Source: Bacillota bacterium
GTDB taxonomy: Bacteria > Bacillota > Bacilli > Paenibacillales > Paenibacillaceae
Length of the DNA stretch: 64,000 bases
Assembly: GCA_023386495.1 (NCBI GenBank)
Contig: JAEWJS010000164.1
Coordinates: 17,236-81,235, forward strand
Direction: 5' to 3'
In this document: in pieces, positions 33,743 to 42,426 of the stretch
Layout of the letters: every line of letters begins with the position of its first letter
Numbering within the stretch: position 1 is the first letter of the stretch
Notes under the pieces: generated by a model
Database searches by the model: none
What the model saw: only the letters and a program-made list of their open reading frames with translations
What the model was told of the DNA's origin: nothing
Made by a program: the position numbers and the translations under genes

Positions 33743-35251
33743 TTATTGCAGCTCCCGATAGCGTGCGTATGCCGCATCCCACGAATCGCCGCTCTCAGGT
33801 TTATATACCTCGACCGGGAACGATGCCGCAGAGAGCCTGCGTGCTTCTTGCAAGTCTGCGCATTCGCCGAGCGCGATCAACTGCACCAGCATGTTGCCGA
33901 TTGCGCTAGCCTCCACCGGGCCAGCCCAGACTGGGCGGCTCAGCGCATTCGCCGTGAAGCGGCATAACAGCCGGTTCTGGATGCCGCCGCCGACCATATG
34001 CAGTCCCTCGAACCGTTCGGCTGTCAGCTGTTCCGCTTGCTCAAGCGCTTCGCGATAACGGAGCGCCAAGCTCTCCAGGATGCAACGGACGACCTCTCCC
34101 CGCGATTCCGGAACCGGCTGACCGGTCTCCCGGCAATAACCCTGCACCTTCTGAAGCATGCCGCCCGGCGCATAGAAACGCGGATCGTCCGGCGCGATGA
34201 AGCTGCGGAACGAGGCTGCCGCTTCGGCGGCTTCCACGAGCTCCGCGTATGAGCTCGAACCGCTCCCCTCCTCATCCCACTCCCGCTTGCATTCCTGCAG
34301 AATCCATAACCCCATGATGTTCTTGAGCAGCTGATAGCGTCCGCCGACGCCGCCCTCGTTGGACCATTCCATCGCCTGTGCCTCAGGCGTGACGATCGGC
34401 TCCTCGCGCTCCGTGCCGAGCAGCGACCATGTGCCGCATACGAGGTATGCGAACGTACCGGTCGGACGTGCCGGGATCGCCGCGACCGCCGACTCCGTAT
34501 CATGCGTGCCTACCGCAACAGCCTTCATCGCAGGCACGCCGAGCTCTGCCCGTACCTCGCGCGTCAACGATCCGACAATGGTACCCGGCTCGACCGGCTC
34601 GAGGAATAACCGAGCGGGAATGCCGAGCCTTTCCATCAGCTCAGTATTCCATCTCCGCGTACCCGGCAGCATCAGCTGCGTCGTCGTCGCCATTGTATAC
34701 TCGCAGGACCGCACCCCGGTCAAATAATAGACGAGCAGATCCGGCGTCAAGAGCAGCGTCTCCGCGCGATCCAGCTTCGAAGCATTCGCATGGCGCATGG
34801 CATACAGCTGATAGAGCGTGTTGAACGGCATGAATTGAATCCCGCTCTCCCGATAGAGCAGCTCGCGCTCGACCAGCTTACCGACCGCCTCGATCATGCC
34901 GTCCGTCTGCGCATCCCGGTAATGGTAGGGATTGCCGAGCAGCTCGCCGTCCGCATCGAGCAGCCCGAAGTCGACGCCCCATGTATCGATGCCGAAAGTG
35001 CGCGGAGCATGACCGGCCTGGCATGCAAGCTGGATGCCGCACTTCACCTCATGCAGCAGCCGTAGAATGTCCCAATGCAGACGGTCTCCCACTTGAATCG
35101 CATGATTCGGAAAACGGTGCACCTCGCTCACTTCCAGCCTGCAGCCCTGTTCATCCTCCAGCAGACGCCCTATTAGCGCGCGGCCGCTGCTTGCGCCCAA
35201 GTCGAATGCCAGAACCGACACATGTTTGTTCGGATCCATTACCGCTGTCAA
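33743..35251 (-). CDS. rhaB: FGGY carbohydrate kinase, rhamnulokinase type, serving the fucose operon
   Basis: A 502-residue FGGY kinase. The start VLAFDLGASSGRALIGRL is typical of RhaB rather than FucK, as is FGIDTWGVDFGLLDADG. The MVGGGIQNRLLCRFTANAL segment is the C-terminal ATP-binding FGGY region. It sits between fucA and fucU, so its probable substrate here is L-fuculose, giving L-fuculose-1-phosphate for FucA; a rhamnulokinase activity is equally compatible by sequence. The start is TTG at 35251, with GAGGAGGG about seven bases upstream. ATG at 35239 is the alternative but is too far from the ribosome site. A poorly translated TTG may set kinase levels. Confidence 0.88.
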   Translation of the reverse strand: MTAVMDPNKHVSVLAFDLGASSGRALIGRLLEDEQGCRLEVSEVHRFPNHAIQVGDRLHWDILRLLHEVKCGIQLACQAGHAPRTFGIDTWGVDFGLLDADGELLGNPYHYRDAQTDGMIEAVGKLVERELLYRESGIQFMPFNTLYQLYAMRHANASKLDRAETLLLTPDLLVYYLTGVRSCEYTMATTTQLMLPGTRRWNTELMERLGIPARLFLEPVEPGTIVGSLTREVRAELGVPAMKAVAVGTHDTESAVAAIPARPTGTFAYLVCGTWSLLGTEREEPIVTPEAQAMEWSNEGGVGGRYQLLKNIMGLWILQECKREWDEEGSGSSSYAELVEAAEAAASFRSFIAPDDPRFYAPGGMLQKVQGYCRETGQPVPESRGEVVRCILESLALRYREALEQAEQLTAERFEGLHMVGGGIQNRLLCRFTANALSRPVWAGPVEASAIGNMLVQLIALGECADLQEARRLSAASFPVEVYKPESGDSWDAAYARYRELQ

Positions 35252-35291
35252 TCTGAAGCCCTCCTCCCAGCTACCGCCTGCGCTTCGACGA

Positions 35292-35960
35292 CTACTTCAT
35301 TTTCTGCAACAGCTCAATCCGATACGCCTCGCTCTCGAGCGATGCGATCTCTTCGAACTCTTCATCCGTCAGTACCTTGGGCTTGCGGATCGCTTCCGCG
35401 ATCAGATAGATCTTCGCGCTCTCTTCCACGACCTCGGTCCGATAGTACGCTTCGCGCAGATTGCGCCCCGTCGTGACGAGGCCATGATTGCCGAGCAATA
35501 CCGAGCTGGCGACGTTCACAGTCTCAACGTACGCATCTGCAAGCTTATCGGTCGTCGGCAGCACGTAGGGCACGTACAGCGTCTTCCCGACAAGCGCCGC
35601 CTGATCCGGGAACATGATGGGCAGCTCTCGCTCGACGAGCGTAAAAGCGATGCAGTACGGCGGATGCGTATGGACGATGGCACCGATATTCGGGTTGGCG
35701 CGGTACGCATAGAGATGCATCAACACCTCGGACGACGGCCGAAGTCCGATATCCGTTATATCGCCTGTTGCGATATCGACCTCGATCCACTGCTCCGGCT
35801 CGATCTCGTCTAGCGCGAAGCCGCTCGGAGACAGATACATCTTGCCCTCATGCTTCGCGCTGATATTGCCTCCCGGGCCGACGACGAGCCGATTAAGGAC
35901 GATCTTGCGGGCGTACTTGCACAATTCTTCACGTACGGCGCTGCTGCTGCTCAACGGCAT
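35292..35960 (-). CDS. fucA: L-fuculose-1-phosphate aldolase (class II)
   Basis: A 222-residue class II aldolase that cleaves L-fuculose-1-phosphate to dihydroxyacetone phosphate and lactaldehyde. Visible features: GPGGNISAK and MYLSPSGF in the active-site loops, the zinc ligands HTHPPYC (His92-type pair) and the later LLGNHGLVTTGRNL, and the catalytic Glu in SSEVLMHL. Length fits the RhaD/FucA family. GAGGAGGAG precedes the ATG by eight bases. It lies between fucI and the kinase gene. Confidence 0.92.
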   Translation of the reverse strand: MPLSSSSAVREELCKYARKIVLNRLVVGPGGNISAKHEGKMYLSPSGFALDEIEPEQWIEVDIATGDITDIGLRPSSEVLMHLYAYRANPNIGAIVHTHPPYCIAFTLVERELPIMFPDQAALVGKTLYVPYVLPTTDKLADAYVETVNVASSVLLGNHGLVTTGRNLREAYYRTEVVEESAKIYLIAEAIRKPKVLTDEEFEEIASLESEAYRIELLQKMK

Positions 35961-35975
35961 GGTTCTGCTCCTCCT

Positions 35976-37766
35976 CTACGTATACAGCGGTCCAAAATTG
36001 CTGCAGGCACGATAATCGGCGCTCTCCAGGTCAGCCGTGCCGAACAGCCCCCACGCCCGCGGCCGGAAAATCCGTTCTTCCGCCACGTTATGCATATTGA
36101 CCGGGATACGAAGCATGGCGGCCAGCGTAATTAGATCGGCGCCGATATGGCCATAACTGACCGAACCGTGGTTCGCGCCCCAGTTATCCATGACGTCATA
36201 GACGGTACGGAACGCGCCCTGCCCGGTGATGATCGGGGCGAACCAGGTCGTCGGCCAAGTCGGATCTGTACGTCCGTCGAGCACGTCATGCACGTTCTCA
36301 GGCAGATCGACCGAGTAGCCTTCCGCGATCTGAAGTACGGGCCCGATGCCCTTCACGATATTCAGGCGCGACATCGTCATCGGCATGCCGCCGCGCGTCA
36401 GGAAGTCGGAGGAATAGCCGCCCCCGCGAAAATATTCCGCCGAAGCCGGACGCCATGAGGTCGCTTCCAGACACTTGTTCGCTTCCGCTTCGCTGATCTC
36501 CCAAAATGGCTTCAACGCAGGCTTGCCGTCCCGCTGCTGCTCGCCCGTCCCGTCAAGAGCGGCTGAGCCGGAGTTGATCAGGTGGATAATGCCGGCCGCT
36601 GCATGACCGGTCAGCTGATGACCCGTCACGCGAGACACCGATTCAGGGCTCCAATACGTCCGCACGTCCGCGAAGATCTGTGCCGTGTTCGTCAGCAGAT
36701 GGCCGAACAGCATGACCACGCCGTTCAGGCTGTCGTTCTCGGTCGCGACGAGGTACGGCGCACGAATGCCGTTCCAGTCGAAGGACGAATTCAGAATCGC
36801 TTCCAGGAAGTCGCCGTTCGGGAAGTGGTCCGTCCACTGCCGCTGCCCTTGGAAGCCGGACAGAATCGCATGGTGGCCAAGCGCCTCCTCGCCGAAGCCA
36901 AACTCCGCCAACTGCGGATTGCCGACCATCAGGTCGCGGGAAATCATCGTCATCTTCACGACCGTCTGCCAGTCCTTATCCTTCTGCTCGCGGCTCTTCT
37001 GCAGCTCGGCCGGATTGTTGTCCGGGCCTTCGACGCAATGCTCGCGCACCCACGTAAGCGCTTTCTCGAATTCCGCGGGATCGTAGATGCTTTCGTCCAT
37101 GCGACGCACGAATTCCGTCATGTCGATGTACTCCGTCCGCATGCCTAGATAGTCCTGGAAGAATGCGTCATTCACGATCGAACCCGCGATGCCCATCGAT
37201 ACGGAGCCCATCGACAGATACGCCTTGCCGCGCATATAGGCAACGGCTAGACCTGCGCGCGCGAATGCGAGCAGCTTGCCCTTCACGTCGGCCGGTACCT
37301 CGGTCGCGCCAGCGTCTTGTACCTCTTCGCCGTAGATGCCGAAGGCTGGCAGACCCTTCTGCGCGTAGCCGGATAACACCGCGGCCAAGTAGACAGCGCC
37401 TGGACGCTCCGTCCCGTTGAAGCCCCACACTGCCTTTGGAATCGCAGGATCCATATCCATCGTCTCCGTGCCGTAACACCAGCACGGCGTCACCGTGATC
37501 GACACGCCGACGCCGGCCTTCGCGAATTTGTCCGCGCATGCAGCCGCTTCTGCCACGCCGCCGATGCACGTATCCGCGATGACGCATTCGACCGGCTCGC
37601 CATTCGGATAGCGCAGGTTGGCGGACAACAGCGCTGCCGTCGCCTTGGCCATGTTCATCGTCTGCTCTTCAAGCGATTCGCGTACACCCTTGCGGCGGCC
37701 GTCGATAGTAGGACGAATACCGATCTTCGGGAAACCTTGCGGATAACGATTATTATGCGCTGACAA
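35976..37766 (-). CDS. fucI: L-fucose isomerase
   Basis: A 596-residue L-fucose isomerase, which converts L-fucose to L-fuculose. The N-terminus [20 protein letters not shown] and [15 protein letters not shown] are family hallmarks, and active-site residues lie in [19 protein letters not shown] and [13 protein letters not shown]. The length equals the known enzyme (about 590). The start is TTG at 37766, seven bases after GGAGGG; the frame extends slightly further without a better start. It is the first gene of the fucose operon (fucI-fucA-kinase-fucU) and faces the LacI-type regulator across a palindromic operator. No fucose transporter gene is next to it. Confidence 0.96.
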   Translation of the reverse strand: MSAHNNRYPQGFPKIGIRPTIDGRRKGVRESLEEQTMNMAKATAALLSANLRYPNGEPVECVIADTCIGGVAEAAACADKFAKAGVGVSITVTPCWCYGTETMDMDPAIPKAVWGFNGTERPGAVYLAAVLSGYAQKGLPAFGIYGEEVQDAGATEVPADVKGKLLAFARAGLAVAYMRGKAYLSMGSVSMGIAGSIVNDAFFQDYLGMRTEYIDMTEFVRRMDESIYDPAEFEKALTWVREHCVEGPDNNPAELQKSREQKDKDWQTVVKMTMISRDLMVGNPQLAEFGFGEEALGHHAILSGFQGQRQWTDHFPNGDFLEAILNSSFDWNGIRAPYLVATENDSLNGVVMLFGHLLTNTAQIFADVRTYWSPESVSRVTGHQLTGHAAAGIIHLINSGSAALDGTGEQQRDGKPALKPFWEISEAEANKCLEATSWRPASAEYFRGGGYSSDFLTRGGMPMTMSRLNIVKGIGPVLQIAEGYSVDLPENVHDVLDGRTDPTWPTTWFAPIITGQGAFRTVYDVMDNWGANHGSVSYGHIGADLITLAAMLRIPVNMHNVAEERIFRPRAWGLFGTADLESADYRACSNFGPLYT

Positions 37767-37791
37767 TGTTAATCCCTCCAAGTTCTGAGTG

Positions 37792-37807
37792 ATGTTATCG
37801 ATAACAT
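37792..37807. promoter_or_regulatory. LacI-type operator in the fucI/lacI-family intergenic region
   Basis: A perfect 16-base palindrome, ATGTTATCGATAACAT, lies between the two divergent genes, 26 bases upstream of fucI. Its central CG and length fit the LacI/GalR operator pattern. It is the likely binding site of the adjacent regulator. Confidence 0.85.
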
Positions 37808-37891
37808 TAACCTACCAACTGAAGTGGTTGCTGTCAATGGCTAAATGCAGGTAAGATGAAAATAGCATAAATCGACAAGGAGCTAGCAACC

Positions 37892-38905
37892 ATGGCTACC
37901 ATCTACGATATCGCCGCCAAGGCGAATGTGTCCGCGATGACGGTCTCACGAGTCATCAACGACACCGGCAAGGTCAGCGAGAAAACGAGGGCGAAAGTCC
38001 GCAAAGTAATGGAGGAGCTCAACTACGTGCCGAATCAGACAGCGCGCAGTCTCGTGCTCCAGCAGACGCGGACTTTGTTCCTCTTGATCGCGGATATCAT
38101 GAATCCGTTCTATACGACGCTCGCCCGCGGCGCCGAGGATGCCGCGCGCGCGAACGGCTACCGCCTGCTGTTCGGCAACAGCGACGAGAACTTGGATAAG
38201 GAAGCGGAATATATCGATACGATTCTCACGACGCGCGCTGACGGCGCGCTCATTGCGCCGGCTGGCGACCCTTCTCTTCCGCATATGGAGAAGCTGCGGA
38301 CGCATAACGTGCCTGTCGTCTTGCTCGACCGCGAAATTCCCGGCATGGCATGCGATATCGTGCTTGGCGACAGCGAGGAAGGCAGCCGGATGCTCGTGCA
38401 GCATCTGATCGATCAAGGCCATCGCAGCATCGCCATGGTCAACGGTTCGGTGTCCATCTCCAGCGCGCGCCACCGTCTCGCCGGCTATCTGGAGGCGATG
38501 AAGCAGAACGATCTGCCCGTCGCGGAGAGCCGCATCCACGAGACGAGCTTCGGTCCGATCAACGACCTGACCGCGATGGAGGACTGGTTCGCTCGCCTGG
38601 ACCCGAAGCCGACGGCAATCGTCGCCGGCAACAATGTGCTCGCTGCCGAGATGCTGCGGCTCTTGCACGCACGCGGCCTGAACGTGCCGCAAGACATCTC
38701 CCTCGTGTGCTTCGACGATTTCGGCCCGTTCTCCGAGCCGGAGCCGTTCATGACGGTAGCGCGCCAGCAAGCTTATGAGTTCGGCTATAAGGGAACGCAG
38801 CTCCTCTGCGAGCGAATCGAGGACCGCGAAGGGAAGCTGTCCGAGCGCCGCATCGTGCTGCCGGCCGACCTCGTCGTGCGGCGTTCTGTGCGGCCGATTT
38901 CGTAA
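37892..38905 (+). CDS. LacI-family transcriptional regulator of the fucose operon
   Basis: A 337-residue LacI/GalR regulator. The HTH and hinge helix are clear: TIYDIAAKANVSAMTVSRVINDTGKVSEKTRAKV, then NYVPNQTARSL. The rest is a type-I periplasmic-binding-protein-like effector domain (LFLLIADIMNPFYTTLARGA; LISLVCFDDFGPFSEP region). ATG at 37892 follows AAGGAG by nine bases. It is divergent from fucI with the 16-base palindrome between them, so it probably represses the fucose genes and is released by fucose or fuculose-1-phosphate. Confidence 0.93.
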   Translation: MATIYDIAAKANVSAMTVSRVINDTGKVSEKTRAKVRKVMEELNYVPNQTARSLVLQQTRTLFLLIADIMNPFYTTLARGAEDAARANGYRLLFGNSDENLDKEAEYIDTILTTRADGALIAPAGDPSLPHMEKLRTHNVPVVLLDREIPGMACDIVLGDSEEGSRMLVQHLIDQGHRSIAMVNGSVSISSARHRLAGYLEAMKQNDLPVAESRIHETSFGPINDLTAMEDWFARLDPKPTAIVAGNNVLAAEMLRLLHARGLNVPQDISLVCFDDFGPFSEPEPFMTVARQQAYEFGYKGTQLLCERIEDREGKLSERRIVLPADLVVRRSVRPIS

Positions 38906-38917
38906 CGACGGCCACGG

Positions 38918-40873
38918 TTACTCCCTCGCCTTCCCTGTCGGATCGATGATCAGCTCGTGCAATGCGCCATCCGCTAACTCCTCGAAAATCAACGTCATGT
39001 CGCCGTTCGGGAACGGAATGGGGAAGTAATACCGATTGCCCCCTTTCGCCGTAGACTGGATTACCGTTAAGTCTCGAATACTCGCTTCGCCCGTGCGGGT
39101 CAGCGACTTGAGCACGTCTTCCGTAGCCGCTCCTTCATAGCGTGCGCGCAGCTCCGATGTCCAAGTATCCGCATCCCAATCTGGGATCGTAATGTTCGCG
39201 CCGTCCGGCTCCAGATCATCGAGCAGCAGCTTCACCATCTCGCCGTCTGCCTCCTGCAGCGCGGCCGGCAGCAGCCATTGTGGAGCCGGCACGCTGCCTA
39301 ATCGCATCTCGCTGTTCTTCGCCTCGATCATTCCGAATAAGTCCCCTGCAGCAAGCGGATCCGACGAGAACCAGTAGTAGCGAAAATCAAGCGGATTATT
39401 GTGGCTGGTTAACGGTATTAAATACTTGCCGTCCACCACTCGCCATACAGGCATCGCATCGAATCGGGACGGGCGCAGCAGCACGAACACATGACGGCCG
39501 TCCCCGCTGACCATCATGTCGACCGCCTGAGGCGCTCCCCCTTTATCCAATACGCTTATAAGGCTCGCCGAACCGGATCGGCTTGAGTAGTATACGGCTC
39601 CTTCCGCGGTTGTCTCCCGCTGCAGCCGATACTGCAGCCGATCCGTTCGCGTCACTTCCTCCATCTCCGTACTCGTCATTGCGCCGTCTCGGACCAGTCG
39701 GTTCCGCTCGATCTGCCAGGTTACCTCAGCAACGCCGCGCAGCTCGTTCACTACCGTACCCCCAATAAGATCCGGCAATTGGATGCGAATCGCATTCGCG
39801 TTCGCCTCTCTCCATCCGTACGTAGCGTATTGGTACTCGGAGCGATAGAATGCCTCCGACCAATTCGACCAGAAGCTCGTGCCCGTATACTGGACCGTGG
39901 ATGCGGAAGACAGCGTCAACGGCAGCTGCACATAGCCGGATGCCGCAGCAACGCCGCCCATCGGCAGGATCAAGAATATGAGCGCCCATCCGAACCGGGT
40001 GTAGCGTGCCATCAGCGGCATTGATCTCGTCCGTTCGTGCTTGAGCTCGCGAAGCGTGTGCTGCTCCGAGCGCAGATGAATCGCAAGCCTGCTCATCAAT
40101 TCATAGATTAGATACGTGCCCACAGGGATGTAGACAAGCAGACTGAAATAGTAATCATACGGCCGCGGCACAGTCTTCATATAGCTGCATGCGAACGTGC
40201 AGAGCATGGCCAATAGTGCCAACGGGAGCAGCTTGCCGAACGTACGCCTGAACAAGCCTGGCGCCAGGTTCAACCCTTCATCGAGCCGTACATCCAGCAA
40301 GACGATCACATAGGGCGTGAACGCATAGAAGAAGAGCAGTACCATAAGCAGAAGTCCCAGCGGGAGGAACATCTGCCCCATTAAGTAGACGAAGCCGAAC
40401 GCCGCCCATTGCAGGATGTTCCAGCCGAGCATGCGCATGAAGAAATAGTTGCCGGCGCGAAGCAGTCCAGCGTCGCGGCCGTGCAAGATCATGCTGCGCA
40501 GACCGCCGAGGTACACCCCGCGTGCATAGCTCTGAATGAGCACGGCAACGATCGACAAGAGCAGCGCCAGCCATCCGAATCGCAGCTCGCCGGCGTTCAG
40601 ATAAGTCAGCGGCATCCGCAGATCCTGCAGGACAGGCATGCCCACGGGCAGCGTGAACGCAAATTGTTCCGTCGTCGTTGTCGTCGTTGTCGTCGTTGTC
40701 ATGGGACCCCCAACCGCTATTCCTGAAGAACTCGTTCCTGCCGCCGAAGGCGAAGTCGATTCCATGAGCAGCGGAAAGACCTCAGCCCCGTAATAAATGC
40801 CGATACATACGACGAATGACAACAGCACCTCGGCAGCGACCGCCACGACGAATAACCTTACGTAACCCATCAT
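38918..40873 (-). CDS. large uncharacterised membrane protein with a polythreonine tract
   Basis: A 651-residue protein with an N-terminal half of about six membrane helices (residues 6-30, 95-115, 140-190, 215-235, 245-265, 300-325) and a long, mostly soluble beta-rich C-terminal half. Between helices 1 and 2 lies a run of ten threonines (GPMTTTTTTTTTTEQ), encoded by a GTC/GTT microsatellite at 40674-40701. No family was recognised. GAGG lies seven bases before the first ATG. It is flanked by the LacI-type regulator and an MBL gene, convergent with the former. The function is unknown; a two-domain surface or transport accessory role is possible. Confidence 0.75.
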   Translation of the reverse strand: MMGYVRLFVVAVAAEVLLSFVVCIGIYYGAEVFPLLMESTSPSAAGTSSSGIAVGGPMTTTTTTTTTTEQFAFTLPVGMPVLQDLRMPLTYLNAGELRFGWLALLLSIVAVLIQSYARGVYLGGLRSMILHGRDAGLLRAGNYFFMRMLGWNILQWAAFGFVYLMGQMFLPLGLLLMVLLFFYAFTPYVIVLLDVRLDEGLNLAPGLFRRTFGKLLPLALLAMLCTFACSYMKTVPRPYDYYFSLLVYIPVGTYLIYELMSRLAIHLRSEQHTLRELKHERTRSMPLMARYTRFGWALIFLILPMGGVAAASGYVQLPLTLSSASTVQYTGTSFWSNWSEAFYRSEYQYATYGWREANANAIRIQLPDLIGGTVVNELRGVAEVTWQIERNRLVRDGAMTSTEMEEVTRTDRLQYRLQRETTAEGAVYYSSRSGSASLISVLDKGGAPQAVDMMVSGDGRHVFVLLRPSRFDAMPVWRVVDGKYLIPLTSHNNPLDFRYYWFSSDPLAAGDLFGMIEAKNSEMRLGSVPAPQWLLPAALQEADGEMVKLLLDDLEPDGANITIPDWDADTWTSELRARYEGAATEDVLKSLTRTGEASIRDLTVIQSTAKGGNRYYFPIPFPNGDMTLIFEELADGALHELIIDPTGKARE

Positions 40874-40928
40874 CTCCTCACCTCATTTCCGTATTTTACC
40901 ACATGCTAACGGTATGAGGCGCAGCGGA

Positions 40929-41654
40929 TTACCGTCGAGGCAAACTGAGCAAATAGTCCGCATGACGGCGAACCTCGTTCGCCGCTATAGGACCTCCATG
41001 TCCCAAATGAAACGTTCGGTGGCCGGAAGCGATTAGACGCAGCAGCTCTTCGGCTACCCGATGCGGATCGTCCTCGAAGGGCGGACGTTTGGCACGATCT
41101 TTTCTCATAATCCCGCCGAGCAGAATGCCGGAAGCGATAAGATCGCCCACCATTGCCTCTCTCGATTCCAGTTCGACCGAGATCGAACCCGCGGTATGCC
41201 CGGGCGTATGGGTAACCGTACCGGGTACGCCGTAAGGACGCAAATCAACGGACTGCTGACCGGAAACCAGCAGATCGGGCGTAAATCCTTCATAAGGCTT
41301 CAGGATATATCCCGTTCTGTAGAACAGCCGGGCAAATCGCCCGGTCGGGCAGAACGTCATCTCCTCTTCCCGGCTGTAATGCTTGGCATCCCCCTCATGG
41401 GCGAGAATCGGCGCCCCCGTAAGCTCGCGCAGCCGTGCCGCGCTTCCGGCATGATCGACATGCGCATGGGTGATGATGATGAGCTTGATGTCCTTGAAGG
41501 TCAGCTTCTCCTTCCGCAACGCGCGCTCGACTTTCTGCTCGGAGCCCGGTATTCCCGCGTCGATCAAGATGCAGCCATCCGTTCCGATCAGCAGATGCGC
41601 GTTCACCATGTACATCGGAAGGATGGGAACACGGACAATTTTCATTTTAGCCAT
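40929..41654 (-). CDS. MBL-fold metallohydrolase
   Basis: A 241-residue metallo-beta-lactamase-fold protein. The metal motif HAHVDHAG (HxHxDH) is present, along with later ligands in HTPGHTAGSISV and GDLIASG and the final His in HLGHGGP. This is the glyoxalase II/YqgX-like hydrolase group. The ATG at 41654 has AGGAGG eight bases upstream. It is divergent from a TetR gene that shares a 15-base palindrome, so it is probably TetR-controlled. The substrate is unknown. Confidence 0.9.
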   Translation of the reverse strand: MAKMKIVRVPILPMYMVNAHLLIGTDGCILIDAGIPGSEQKVERALRKEKLTFKDIKLIIITHAHVDHAGSAARLRELTGAPILAHEGDAKHYSREEEMTFCPTGRFARLFYRTGYILKPYEGFTPDLLVSGQQSVDLRPYGVPGTVTHTPGHTAGSISVELESREAMVGDLIASGILLGGIMRKDRAKRPPFEDDPHRVAEELLRLIASGHRTFHLGHGGPIAANEVRRHADYLLSLPRR

Positions 41655-41677
41655 TTTTGATTCGCCTCCTAAAAAAT

Positions 41678-41692
41678 ACCGAACGGTTCGGT
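41678..41692. promoter_or_regulatory. TetR-type operator between the MBL and TetR genes
   Basis: ACCGAACGGTTCGGT is a perfect 7+1+7 palindrome lying 24 bases from the MBL start, flanked by A and T runs. It is the likely binding site for the TetR protein and is placed to block the MBL promoter. The palindrome is seen directly; binding is inferred. Confidence 0.8.
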
Positions 41693-41781
41693 TTTTTATA
41701 GAATAGCATTGTTTTCGCGATTCTGCTAGCGCAATGTTAAAATAGAAAGAACAATCGATTGCAGGTACGGAGGTTGCGATT

Positions 41782-42378
41782 ATGCGCAAGGGTGAACGAA
41801 CGCGGCAGCATATCATTGAGAAATCCGCGGGACTTTTTAATCAGAAGGGCTATGCAGGCTCTTCGATCCAAGACATCATGCATGTGACCGGATTGACCAA
41901 AGGCGGCGTCTATCGGACATTTTCCGGAAAAGACGAAATCGCCCTCGAAGCGTTCGATTATGCTTCGGGGGTACTTATGGAGCGATTCTTGCAGGCTGCG
42001 GAGCAAGCCGAGACGTCGGTCGGGAAAATCATGGCGGTATGCGCGGTATACGAAGATCCCGTCAACCATCCTCCGATCGAAGGAGGCTGCCCCTTGCTCA
42101 ACACGGCGGTGGAGGCGGATGACGGCTATCTCCCGCTCAGAGAGAAAGCGGCAGACGCGCACGGTCGGTTCACGGCGTATATGCAGAGCCTTCTGCGCAA
42201 GGGGGTCGAAAGCGGGGAACTGTCTGCCGGACTGAACCCGGAGGCCCTCGCATCGTTCATCGTCTCTTCGCTCGAAGGCGGGGTTATGGCAAGCCGGCTT
42301 AACCGGGATAACAAGCACATCGGGTATGTGCTGCAGCAGATTCAGCTTATCCTATCGTCTCATCTCATCAACAAGTGA
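41782..42378 (+). CDS. TetR-family transcriptional regulator
   Basis: A 198-residue TetR-type regulator. Residues 1-50 carry the HTH (RTRQHIIEKSAGLFNQKGYAGSSIQDIMHVTGLTKGGVYRTFSGKDEI); the rest is a helical ligand-binding domain. The Gly/Pro-rich ligand region and a GCPLLNTAVEADDGY segment resemble the TetR_C group that regulates small-molecule detoxification genes. The gene is divergent from the MBL hydrolase and shares the 15-base palindrome, making that the likely target. Its effector is unknown. Confidence 0.92.
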   Translation: MRKGERTRQHIIEKSAGLFNQKGYAGSSIQDIMHVTGLTKGGVYRTFSGKDEIALEAFDYASGVLMERFLQAAEQAETSVGKIMAVCAVYEDPVNHPPIEGGCPLLNTAVEADDGYLPLREKAADAHGRFTAYMQSLLRKGVESGELSAGLNPEALASFIVSSLEGGVMASRLNRDNKHIGYVLQQIQLILSSHLINK

Positions 42379-42385
42379 CCAAAAA

Positions 42386-42421
42386 AGAGAGTCTACGAAT
42401 CAAACGATCCGTAGACTCTCT
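42386..42421. terminator. bidirectional terminator between TetR and the sugar ABC operon
   Basis: A perfect 12-base stem (42386-42397 with 42410-42421, 12-base loop) is preceded by six A residues and followed by TTCG. It serves both the TetR gene (+) and the last gene of the ABC operon (-). Confidence 0.88.
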
Positions 42422-42426
42422 TCGTC

